A stretch of 32,082 bases of DNA from JAEZKC01 sp046538945 (GTDB lineage: Bacteria > Fibrobacterota > Chitinivibrionia > Chitinivibrionales > Chitinispirillaceae). Location of the stretch: the NCBI GenBank assembly GCA_046538945.1, contig JBKHHW010000022.1, positions 1-32,082 of the forward strand, in the 5' to 3' direction. The notes beneath the pieces were generated by a model. It searched no databases. It was not told where the DNA came from and saw nothing but the letters and a program-made list of their open reading frames with translations. Below are positions 25,018 through 32,082 of this stretch, one piece after another (the first letter of the stretch is position 1; every line of letters starts with the position of its first letter). The position numbers and the translations under genes are program-made.

Positions 25018-25277
25018 CCAAGGAGCGTAAACAGGAGATCACAAAAACTTTCGGTAAAAGCGAGAAGGATACCGGAAATTCCGACGTGCAAGTGGCATTG
25101 CTGACCGAGCGGATCAAGCAGCTTACAGATCACGTCAAAATCAATCCCAAGGACAATCATACCCGTCGCGGTCTTCTCAAGCTGGTCGGAGAACGCCGTT
25201 CTCTTCTCAAATACCTGAGTAAAAACGACGTCGAGCGCTACAGAGAGCTCATCAAAAAGCTCAACCTGCGTAAGTAA
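25008..25277 (+). CDS. rpsO: 30S ribosomal protein S15
   Basis: S15 binds the central domain of 16S rRNA early in 30S assembly. The 89-residue length is exactly typical. Helical motifs include DTGNSDVQVALLTERIKQLTDH, KDNHTRRGLLKLVGERRSLLKYL and the end RYRELIKKLNLRK. An AGGAG site seven bases upstream lies within ribF, and the two genes overlap by ten bases (ATGGCTTTGA). Confidence 0.97.
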   Translation: MALTKERKQEITKTFGKSEKDTGNSDVQVALLTERIKQLTDHVKINPKDNHTRRGLLKLVGERRSLLKYLSKNDVERYRELIKKLNLRK

Positions 25278-25324
25278 CCGGATTTCGTAATGGAGCGTTC
25301 CGGATTAGATTTTGCAGATCTCAC

Positions 25325-25364
25325 GAAGGTGGCTGTCATGACCGGTAGCCATCTTCATTCTTTT
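25325..25364 (+). terminator. Hairpin with T-rich tail between rpsO and pnp
   Basis: Stem GAAGGTGGCT (25325-25334) and AGCCATCTTC (25347-25356), 10 bp with one G-U pair and a 12-nt loop, then ATTCTTTT. It is 48 bp after the rpsO stop. In many bacteria the rpsO-pnp gap carries a terminator or RNase III site. The remaining 180 bp up to pnp shows no other structure I trust. Confidence 0.65.
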
Positions 25365-25542
25365 CAAGCATTCTCTGAGCGCAAATAATGCCGGAATTCA
25401 GAGCGGTAAAACCGTGTTTAGCTCAAAGCCGCTTTAAATACAGATCATCTCCCGAACACGTCTCCTATTCATCTACAGTCACTCCGCTCTCGCCGGCAAC
25501 AGATTAGAAACACAAATGTTTAAATAGATCAGGAGTTATCTA

Positions 25543-27612
25543 ATGGCATTAACAACAGTCGAAACAGAAGTATCCGGTCTGAAGGTATCAATCGAAACCG
25601 GAAGAATGGCAAAACAGGCAAACGGATCCGCGGTCGTCCGTCTGGGCGACACCATGATCCTGGCCACAGCCTGCTCCGGCAGGGAAGCTGAATCAGACTT
25701 CTTCCCTCTCTCCGTGGAGTACATCGAGAAGACATACGCAGCCGGAAGGTTCCCCGGCGGTTTTATAAAGCGTGAAGGTCGCCCGAGCGAAAAGGAGGTC
25801 CTCTCCGCCCGTCTGGTCGACCGTCCCATTCGTCCGCTTTTCCCCAACGGCTACAGAAAAGAAGTACAGATCATCTGTACCGTCATTTCCGCGGACGAAA
25901 ACTACAATGCCGATGTCCTGGCGATCACCGCCGCATCCACCGCTCTGAGTCTCTCCGACATGCCTTTCCACGAACCGGTTGCAGGTGTCCGTGTGGGAAT
26001 GGTTGACGGCAAACTCAAGGTGTTCCCCACTCTTTCCGAAACCGAAGGCGGTGCGCTTGATCTGATTGTGGCCGGTACGGAAGAATCCATCATGATGGTT
26101 GAGGGCGGAGCTATGGAGCTTCCCGAAGACACCTTTGTGGAAGCGATTCTGATGGCTCACGAGGAGATAAAGAAACTCATCGCCATACAGAAGCAGCTGG
26201 TCAGCACAAACGGAAAGCAGTCCGTGGAATTCGAAGTTACCGAACCGGATCCGGAGCTGGTTGCCGCAGTCAAAGAACTGGCCGGTGACAAGCTTCACGA
26301 AGCAAGTTTCAAGGGAATAAAAGAGGAGCGCTACAAGGCTGTCAATGACCTGAGAGATGAAATCATTGCGGCTCTGGAGGAACGGTTTCCCGAAAAAGAG
26401 GCCGAAATCGTCTCTATCTTTTCAGATCTTGAACGGGAGGATATCAGAAAGACCATTCTTGACACCTCCACCAGAATCGGCGGAAGGGGTCTGGATGAGA
26501 TCCGTCAGATCACATGTGAACTGGATATTCTGCCCCGCGCTCACGGATCGGCACTCTTTACCCGCGGTGAGACTCAGTCCCTGACCGCAACCACCCTGGG
26601 CACCAAACTCGACCTCCAGCACATCGACAATATCCAGGGCAATTACGACAAATCGTATATGCTTCATTACAACTTCCCCCCCTATTCGGTCGGTGAAGTG
26701 AAGAGAATGATGTCGGTTTCCAGAAGAGAAATCGGTCACGGTCACCTTGCCGAAAGATCAATTTCACCGGTTCTGCCGGATGAAAAGAGTTTTCCCTACA
26801 CCATAAGAGTTGTTTCGGAAATTCTGGAATCCAACGGAAGTTCTTCCATGGCGACAGTCTGCGCCGCATCACTTTCTCTTATGTCTGCAGGTGTTCCTCT
26901 CAAATCACACGTTGCCGGTGTGGCGATGGGTCTCATCAAAGAGGGCGACAGCACTGCCATCATTACAGACATTCTGGGTACGGAAGATCACGTGGGAGAT
27001 ATGGATTTCAAGGTCGCCGGTACCAGAGACGGTATCACTGCCATACAGATGGATATCAAAATCGCCGGCATCACACCGGAAATCATGAAGGAAGCTCTGA
27101 ACAAGGCCAAAGCCGCCCGGTTCAAGATTCTTGATATCATGACCGAAGCGATATCCTCCTCACGCAAGGATCTTTCCGACTACGCTCCCAGAATCAGCAC
27201 TATCGTGATCGACAAGGAAAAGATCAGGGAGATCATTGGTCCCAGCGGCAAAGTGGTGCGCGATATTCAGGAGACTACCGGGACCACCATCTTCATCGAG
27301 GATGACGGTACGATCCAGATTGCGGCCACCAACCGTGAGGCACGCGACGCGGCTCTGCGCCGGATCAAGGGAATCGTGGCCGAACCGGAGCTGAATGCGA
27401 TCTACGACGCCACCGTCAAGACCATCGTCGAATTCGGTGCTTTCGTGGAATTCCTTCCCGGTAAAGAGGGACTGATCCATATCTCCGAGCTGGACACCAC
27501 CCGGGTGGCCAAGGTGGATGACATCCTCAAGGTCGGAGACAAGCTGAAAGTCAAGCTGATCGGATTCGACCGTTTCGGTAAAGTGAAACTCAGCCGCAAG
27601 GCTCTTCTTTAA
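25543..27612 (+). CDS. pnp: Polyribonucleotide nucleotidyltransferase (PNPase)
   Basis: PNPase is a phosphorolytic 3'-5' exoribonuclease central to mRNA turnover. The 689-residue protein has the full domain series: first RNase PH domain (about 5-145, with GRFPGGFIKREGRPSEKEVL), a helical linker, the second and catalytic RNase PH domain (about 310-545, with GSALFTRGETQSL and LGTEDHVGDMDFKVAGT), a KH domain (about 550-615, IIGPSGKVVRDIQE) and an S1 domain (about 620-689, VKTIVEFGAFVEFLPGKEGL). It ends shortly after the S1 domain, without the longer C-terminal tail seen in some species. An AGGAG site lies eight bases before the ATG. A strong hairpin closes the gene. Confidence 0.97.
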   Translation: MALTTVETEVSGLKVSIETGRMAKQANGSAVVRLGDTMILATACSGREAESDFFPLSVEYIEKTYAAGRFPGGFIKREGRPSEKEVLSARLVDRPIRPLFPNGYRKEVQIICTVISADENYNADVLAITAASTALSLSDMPFHEPVAGVRVGMVDGKLKVFPTLSETEGGALDLIVAGTEESIMMVEGGAMELPEDTFVEAILMAHEEIKKLIAIQKQLVSTNGKQSVEFEVTEPDPELVAAVKELAGDKLHEASFKGIKEERYKAVNDLRDEIIAALEERFPEKEAEIVSIFSDLEREDIRKTILDTSTRIGGRGLDEIRQITCELDILPRAHGSALFTRGETQSLTATTLGTKLDLQHIDNIQGNYDKSYMLHYNFPPYSVGEVKRMMSVSRREIGHGHLAERSISPVLPDEKSFPYTIRVVSEILESNGSSSMATVCAASLSLMSAGVPLKSHVAGVAMGLIKEGDSTAIITDILGTEDHVGDMDFKVAGTRDGITAIQMDIKIAGITPEIMKEALNKAKAARFKILDIMTEAISSSRKDLSDYAPRISTIVIDKEKIREIIGPSGKVVRDIQETTGTTIFIEDDGTIQIAATNREARDAALRRIKGIVAEPELNAIYDATVKTIVEFGAFVEFLPGKEGLIHISELDTTRVAKVDDILKVGDKLKVKLIGFDRFGKVKLSRKALL

Positions 27613-27624
27613 CCAATTCTGAAC

Positions 27625-27660
27625 GCATTGCGGTACGCAGGTCGTGCCGCAATGCATTTC
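27625..27660 (+). terminator. Strong hairpin after pnp
   Basis: Left arm GCATTGCGGTACG (27625-27637) pairs with CGTGCCGCAATGC (27643-27655), 13 bp with one U-G pair, around loop CAGGT. The following ATTTCCTT is only moderately T-rich, so it may end transcription or protect the 3' end of the pnp mRNA. It lies nine bases before the dut start. Confidence 0.7.
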
Positions 27661-27668
27661 CTTCCATT

Positions 27669-28145
27669 ATGCAAGATTCAGCTTTTTCCATTTACGTAAA
27701 AAAACTTCCTCACGCCTCAGGTCTTCCCCTCCCCTGCCGGATGACTCCGGGATCAAGCGGCTGTGACGTGTGTGCCGCGGTGGAGGATGAGCTTGTCATC
27801 GAACCGGGAAAGCGTGCTCTGGTTCCTACCGGGCTGTGTTTTGAAATTCCGGTAGGCTGTGAAATTCAGGTACGCCCCCGTTCCGGACTGGCGTTCAAAT
27901 TCGGAGTCACCGTGCTGAATGCCCCGGGAACCATCGATGCCGATTACAGAGGAGAGGTGAAGGTGCTGCTGGCGAATTTCGGCGATTCCCCCTTTGTGAT
28001 AAAGAGAGGCGACCGGATTGCCCAGCTGGTGATCGCCCAGGTGGCAAATCAGGCACAGTTCGCCGAAAAAACGGAAGTATCCCAAACCAGCAGAGGAAGT
28101 GGCGGTTTCGGCCATACCGGAGTCACTCTCCAGCCAAACGCCTGA
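27669..28145 (+). CDS. dut: Deoxyuridine 5'-triphosphate nucleotidohydrolase (dUTPase)
   Basis: Hydrolyses dUTP to dUMP and pyrophosphate, keeping uracil out of DNA and supplying dTMP synthesis. The 158-residue trimeric-type enzyme shows all five motifs: PGSSGCDV (27-34), RPRSGLAF (69-76), GTIDADYRGEV (87-97) with the catalytic Asp, GDRIAQLVI (114-122) and RGSGGFGHTG (142-151). The last is the flexible C-terminal arm; its sixth residue is Phe as expected. I saw no ribosome binding site of standard strength, and the region just upstream is occupied by the pnp hairpin, which could hinder translation. Confidence 0.96.
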   Translation: MQDSAFSIYVKKLPHASGLPLPCRMTPGSSGCDVCAAVEDELVIEPGKRALVPTGLCFEIPVGCEIQVRPRSGLAFKFGVTVLNAPGTIDADYRGEVKVLLANFGDSPFVIKRGDRIAQLVIAQVANQAQFAEKTEVSQTSRGSGGFGHTGVTLQPNA

Positions 28146-28174
28146 AATGCCCAGCCGTTCAGCAGGTGGCCTTC

Positions 28175-28738
28175 ATGTTCGAAAACGACCTTTTCACCCG
28201 GTTCTCAAGCTCCTACTGGCTTTTACTCTGTTTATTTCTGGCAGTAATCGTGCTCACCTCCGCTCTAACCGCGGGAATTTTCAAAAAAAACCAGAACAGA
28301 AAAATCCGCAAACGGTTCATCCACGGAAAAGTGGCCGAAAAAAAAGCCGCCGCATACTTCAGAAAACACGGTTACCGCATCCTGGGCACTCAGGTGAAAG
28401 CCGGTTCCTGTTTTTATGCTGATGGCAGAAAGCATTCTTTTGAAGTAAAGGCCGACATGGTTGTGCAGAAGGACGGAAAACAGTTCCTGGTGGAGGTGAA
28501 AACGGGAGAAGATGCCAGACCGGGTCACGCATCAACCAGAAGGCAGATTTTTGAATACAATCATATTTATAAGCCCGATAAACTCGTATTGTTTGATGCG
28601 GATAACGAAAAGCACTATCTTATAACTTTCGACTCAGCCGCAACCGGCAGGGTTTTCAGAACAGCATTGGAAAAACTGATTGCAGCGGGTGCGGCAGGTT
28701 TGGTTGCCGGGCTGCTTCTGGGCAGATATGTATGGTGA
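28175..28738 (+). CDS. Membrane-anchored PD-(D/E)XK nuclease-like protein, YraN/UPF0102-like core
   Basis: The start at ATG 28175 (AGGTGG site about seven bases upstream) gives 187 residues. Residues 14-36 form a membrane helix (LLLCLFLAVIVLTSALTAG) after a short N-terminus, followed by a basic stretch KKNQNRKIRKRF. The core from 50 to about 150 follows the restriction-endonuclease-like pattern: GKVAEKKAAAYFRKHGYRIL (51-70), then Asp94 in VKADMVV and the E-x-K motif in FLVEVKTGE (Glu107, Lys109), then a helix with RRQIFEYNHIYK. The usual GEID of YraN is not present as such. A glycine/alanine-rich hydrophobic end (about 168-184) may be a second membrane helix. Its function is unknown; nuclease activity is inferred from the motif. 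Confidence 0.7.
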   Translation: MFENDLFTRFSSSYWLLLCLFLAVIVLTSALTAGIFKKNQNRKIRKRFIHGKVAEKKAAAYFRKHGYRILGTQVKAGSCFYADGRKHSFEVKADMVVQKDGKQFLVEVKTGEDARPGHASTRRQIFEYNHIYKPDKLVLFDADNEKHYLITFDSAATGRVFRTALEKLIAAGAAGLVAGLLLGRYVW

Positions 28739-28765
28739 TCACGTAATAATACATCAAGAGTAGAC

Positions 28766-30682
28766 ATGATAACTTTCGACAATATTTCAAAGCAATACGG
28801 TGCAAAGGTTCTTTTCGACCAGATGTCCTTTTCCATAAACGAAAAGCACCGTACAGCCCTTATCGGCAGTAACGGTTCAGGGAAGACTACACTTCTGAGG
28901 ATGATTCAGGGAATAGAACAGCCGGACAAGGGTTCGGTCCTGCTTCCCAATGGCCTGTCCGTGGGGTATCTTCCTCAGGAAGTGGAGCTTCTGGATGAAC
29001 TCACACCCCTCGACGTTGTACTCGAGCCTTTCAAGCACCTTCTTCAGTACGAGCAAACGCTGCAGAATGTGGTGAAGGGTATGGAGAAGGGGGACCAGAG
29101 CGCGTTTCGCCGCTACAACGAACTCGAGCATCAGATGAAAGTGCATGACGGCTTTTCACTCGAAGCCCGGGCGGAGAGGATACTGAGTGGTCTGGGAGTT
29201 CCGGAAGAGAACTGGAAGCGCACGCTTCATCACCTTTCGGGGGGCTACCGCATGAGAGCAGTTCTGGGACGTCTTCTGCTTGAAAGTCCCGATTTCCTCC
29301 TGCTTGACGAGCCCACAAACCACCTGGATATGGACTCCCTCATCTGGCTGGAAAAGTTTCTGTCGCGATATGAGGGGGGAATGCTCATTGTTTCTCACGA
29401 CAGAGACTTTCTCAACAGAATGGCAACCCACACCGCCGATATCAGAAATCAATCCATCACTCTTTACACCGGCAACTACGACACCTACATCAGGCTGAAA
29501 ACGGAAAAAGTGCAGGCCGACCAGAACAGAGCGAAAAATCTGGAAACCAAAATCGCCCAGACCGAACGGTTCATAGAGAGGTTCAAGGCTCAAGCCACCA
29601 AGGCCACCCAGGCCCAGTCCCGGGCCAAGTATCTTGAGCACCTCAAGGCGGAGATGCCTGTTCTTGAAAATGAAGAGAAAAGAATCAGGTTTGACTTCAA
29701 CTTAAGCTGTCAATCGGGTTCGGTTCCTCTGCGGCTTCAGAACTGCTCCGCGGGCTACAAGGACAAATTGGTACTCCGGAACCTCGATCTTGAGATCCGT
29801 CGGGGTGAAAAGGTGGCCATTGTAGGCCCCAACGGAGCGGGCAAATCCACCCTTCTCAAAGTACTGGCGCAGTTCATAAAACCGACCAGCGGGGAGATGA
29901 TTGTCGGCCACAACACCGAGGTGCGCTATTTCGGTCAGCACCAGCTCGAACAGCTTGATGGAGAGAAGACTCTCTACCAGACCGTTTCGCAACAGGCGGT
30001 TAAAACCGACAGAAGCCATATCCAGAACATACTGGGAGCGTTTCTGTTCAGCGGAGATTCCGTGGACAAGCAGGTCAAAGTGCTTTCAGGAGGGGAAAAG
30101 TCACGCCTGGTGCTTGCAACGATACTGGCAAGTCCGGGCAACACCCTGCTGCTTGACGAACCGACCAACCACCTCGATGTCTCCTCCATCGAAATGCTCT
30201 CCGAGTCGATGGCCGATTACAGCGGTACCATTCTGTTTGTCTCGCATGACGAATTCTTCATCTCAAAAGTGGCTAACAGAATCATCGAGGTACGGCCCGG
30301 CCTGGTACGGGATTTCCCCGGATCACTGTCCGATTACCGTTATTATGTAGAAACGCTCTTTTCCCAAACGGAAGGCGGTAAGGAACAGAAGTCTTCCCAG
30401 TCTAAAAAGGAGATATCCGATAAGGAAATCAGAATCAGGGAAAGAGAGAAACGCAAGAAGCTGGAAAGGGAAATAGGGAAAATCGAGCGGGAGATAGAGA
30501 GTCGGGAGAGCAAAATAGGCGAACTGGAGGCGATTCTTCACGATCCCGGCAATGCGCTGAACTACGAGCTGCTTGGGTCGACATCAAGCGACCTCGGGGA
30601 GCAGAAATCGGAATTGAAAACTCTTATGAAACGGTGGGAAGAGGCCAATATCCAGCTTGAAGGTGTTTTGTCTCCCGATTAG
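28766..30682 (+). CDS. ABC-F family ATP-binding protein
   Basis: ABC-F proteins have two ATPase domains and no membrane part; most act on ribosomes, some in antibiotic resistance or in tolerance of difficult peptide sequences. Of 638 residues, the first nucleotide-binding domain has Walker A GSNGSGKTTL (34-43), signature LSGGYRMRA and Walker B LLLDEPTNHLD. The linker (about 240-320) carries KAQATKATQAQSRAKYLEHL. The second domain has GPNGAGKSTLL (about 356), LSGGEKSRLVLA and a second LLLDEPTNHLD. From about 545 a charged coiled coil forms the C-terminal extension (KEIRIREREKRKKLEREIGK). This extension places it nearer the Uup/ABCF3-like branch than EttA; the exact subfamily is uncertain. Confidence 0.93.
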   Translation: MITFDNISKQYGAKVLFDQMSFSINEKHRTALIGSNGSGKTTLLRMIQGIEQPDKGSVLLPNGLSVGYLPQEVELLDELTPLDVVLEPFKHLLQYEQTLQNVVKGMEKGDQSAFRRYNELEHQMKVHDGFSLEARAERILSGLGVPEENWKRTLHHLSGGYRMRAVLGRLLLESPDFLLLDEPTNHLDMDSLIWLEKFLSRYEGGMLIVSHDRDFLNRMATHTADIRNQSITLYTGNYDTYIRLKTEKVQADQNRAKNLETKIAQTERFIERFKAQATKATQAQSRAKYLEHLKAEMPVLENEEKRIRFDFNLSCQSGSVPLRLQNCSAGYKDKLVLRNLDLEIRRGEKVAIVGPNGAGKSTLLKVLAQFIKPTSGEMIVGHNTEVRYFGQHQLEQLDGEKTLYQTVSQQAVKTDRSHIQNILGAFLFSGDSVDKQVKVLSGGEKSRLVLATILASPGNTLLLDEPTNHLDVSSIEMLSESMADYSGTILFVSHDEFFISKVANRIIEVRPGLVRDFPGSLSDYRYYVETLFSQTEGGKEQKSSQSKKEISDKEIRIREREKRKKLEREIGKIEREIESRESKIGELEAILHDPGNALNYELLGSTSSDLGEQKSELKTLMKRWEEANIQLEGVLSPD

Positions 30683-30752
30683 TTTCCCCGGAAAACATCA
30701 GGTTTGACCACCTTGGAAGGGCTTACAGAAACTATATTTGTATGTTTACGAA

Positions 30753-30836
30753 TTTTTGATTTTGGATTTTTGATTTTTGATTGATGATTTTAGATTTGTA
30801 ATTGATAATTTGTAATTAATAATTGATAATTTGTAA
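30753..30836. repeat. Heptanucleotide tandem repeat tract (12 units)
   Basis: Twelve consecutive seven-base units with no spacer, of general form TT-N-N-N-R-A: three TTTTTGA, then variants TTTTGGA, TTGATGA, TTTTAGA, three TTTGTAA, two TTGATAA and one TTAATAA. All begin with TT and end with A. The last part also contains a 20-bp sequence repeated exactly with period 21 (30800-30819 and 30821-30840). The tract is almost pure A/T with a few G and lies 30 bp before the start of the radical SAM gene. Confidence 0.85.
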
Positions 30837-30866
30837 TTAACTGCACTAGCAGGAAGGACTATAGAC

Positions 30867-32075
30867 ATGGCGAAATTTCAAGGTAAAGCTCTCATACCCA
30901 CCCAATTTGTGACCAACTGGCTTCTCCCGGGAATGTTAAAAGAGACCGCCTCCTGGAGCATGGTGGGTCAGCAGATCCGCAAATACTTCTACCCACGTGA
31001 TCCGATGAAAGACGTGCCGGTGGGCCAGATTTCTCTGAGGGTGAACGAGATCTGCAACCTGAGGTGCTCCTCCTGCGGCCAGTGGGGAGAAAACGGGCAT
31101 CTGCGCACGAAACTTGAGCGCGGAGAGAAGCTTGACCAGCTCGATTTCGACGTGGTGAAAAGAATCATCTTCGAGACCCGGCGGGACAAACCGTTTTACT
31201 ACGTGTGGGGCGGTGAACCCACCATGTGGAAACCTCTCCTTCCCTTTTTCGAGGAACTCGCCAAATACAATCTGCGCGGATCGGTAGTGACAAACGCACA
31301 GGATCTTGACCGGATTCTTGAGGATCTGATCGACACCAGGGCTCTTTCTGTTCTGTTCCTGAGCCTTGACGGTTGGGATGCGGAATCGCAGAACGTCATG
31401 CGTTCCCCCGCAAACAAAAAACTTGCGGACAATTTTGAAAAGACCATGGCGGTGATGGAAAAGGCCGATGAAATTAAGAAGCGCAAGGGATACCACTTCC
31501 CCATGGTCATTCCCATTTCTGTAATTTCCAACCACAATTATTCCCATTTAGCTCAGATACACAAGCTTGTGCTCGACAAGGCACAGCTGCACCCCTACTA
31601 TTACGGCTGGTTCATCACCGAAGAACGCTCCGATCTTCACGAAAAGGTGTTCGAACAGCGCTTCGGCTACAAGCCCCGCAACCACAGAGGGTACCTCAAA
31701 AGCTGCTTCAATGATGTGGACCCGAAGGTGACCGCCGAGCAGATTAAAGAGATCAAAGCCATGTCCAAAGGGCGGGTGTGCGTGCCGCAGTTTCTGCCTG
31801 ATATCGAAAGTGAAGAACAGATACGCAGATACTACGCCGATCACGCCTGGCACTGCGGCTATCCCAGGTGCGAAAGCATCTATTATACCGCAGAGGTATC
31901 GCCCGATGGCCGTGTAACCCCCTGCAGAGACTACCAGGACTACACCGCCGGGAACATAAACGACCAGTCGTTCTACGAGGTGTGGAACGGGGAGGCGTTC
32001 AAGAAGTTCAGGCGTGAGATGAAGAAGGGTCTGATGCCGGTATGCACGCGCTGCTGCGGGCTTCAGGGGTTTTAG
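30867..32075 (+). CDS. Radical SAM/SPASM domain protein of unknown substrate
   Basis: Radical SAM enzymes use a [4Fe-4S] cluster and SAM to start radical reactions; SPASM proteins carry further clusters and often modify peptides or proteins. Of 402 residues, the cluster motif CNLRCSSC has Cys63, Cys67 and Cys70, and the SAM-contacting GGEP is at 115-118. The C-terminal part holds HCGYPRCES, then SPDGRVTPCRDYQDYTAGNI and VCTRCCGL, the spacing of a SPASM or twitch extension. The first 50 residues are an extra segment with aromatic and hydrophobic residues. An AGGAAGGA site precedes the ATG. No small precursor-peptide gene is visible nearby on either strand; only seven bases follow the stop. The substrate cannot be named. 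Confidence 0.85.
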   Translation: MAKFQGKALIPTQFVTNWLLPGMLKETASWSMVGQQIRKYFYPRDPMKDVPVGQISLRVNEICNLRCSSCGQWGENGHLRTKLERGEKLDQLDFDVVKRIIFETRRDKPFYYVWGGEPTMWKPLLPFFEELAKYNLRGSVVTNAQDLDRILEDLIDTRALSVLFLSLDGWDAESQNVMRSPANKKLADNFEKTMAVMEKADEIKKRKGYHFPMVIPISVISNHNYSHLAQIHKLVLDKAQLHPYYYGWFITEERSDLHEKVFEQRFGYKPRNHRGYLKSCFNDVDPKVTAEQIKEIKAMSKGRVCVPQFLPDIESEEQIRRYYADHAWHCGYPRCESIYYTAEVSPDGRVTPCRDYQDYTAGNINDQSFYEVWNGEAFKKFRREMKKGLMPVCTRCCGLQGF

Positions 32076-32082
32076 GGTTCAA

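Overview
The window is ordinary bacterial chromosome, roughly half G+C by eye, and densely coded. It reads as a Gram-negative-type bacterium: there is a lipoprotein with a lipobox, an exported protein, and anaerobe-style thiamin synthesis through ThiH rather than ThiO. Protein style suggests a member of the FCB group, perhaps Fibrobacterota-like. That placement is an impression and was not tested. I see no rRNA, tRNA, CRISPR array, prophage or plasmid function.

Region 1 (1-4294). The C-terminus of a probable tRNA-dihydrouridine synthase is followed by trpS. Next comes a REP-associated tyrosine transposase (RAYT) with an inverted-repeat REP element on each side. A minus-strand HD-GYP-family gene that has lost key active-site residues follows, then a 394-bp non-coding stretch with two degraded REP copies. 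A fifth REP copy, at 14448-14484, lies about 12 kb away and looks co-opted as a terminator.

Region 2 (4295-9660, minus strand). A duplicated DUF1538 membrane protein is translationally coupled to a protein with tandem PII-like domains, probably a transporter and its nucleotide-responsive regulator. Upstream, separated by a strong terminator, lies an exported protein with three SH3/Sm-like repeats and a C-terminal formylglycine-generating-enzyme-type domain.

Region 3 (9661-13925, minus strand). A tight sulfur operon in the order metA, cysE, thiS, thiG, thiH combines methionine entry, cysteine entry and thiazole synthesis. MetA carries the glutamate that marks acetyl-CoA users.

Region 4 (13926-15854). 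An orphan hypothetical gene (+) and a TPR-like lipoprotein (-) converge on a pair of terminators.

Region 5 (15855-28738, plus strand). A tRNA nucleotidyltransferase, then the classic translation/RNA cluster rimP-nusA-infB-rbfA-nrnA-truB-ribF-rpsO-pnp, then dut and a membrane-anchored YraN-like nuclease. Hairpins before rimP, across the infB stop codon, after rpsO and after pnp probably tune expression within this block.

Region 6 (28766-32082, plus strand). An ABC-F ATPase is followed by a 12-unit heptanucleotide repeat tract directly upstream of a radical SAM/SPASM protein.

The most unusual items are the RAYT/REP family, the DUF1538-PII pair, the heptamer tract before the radical SAM gene, and the SH3-repeat/FGE fusion.
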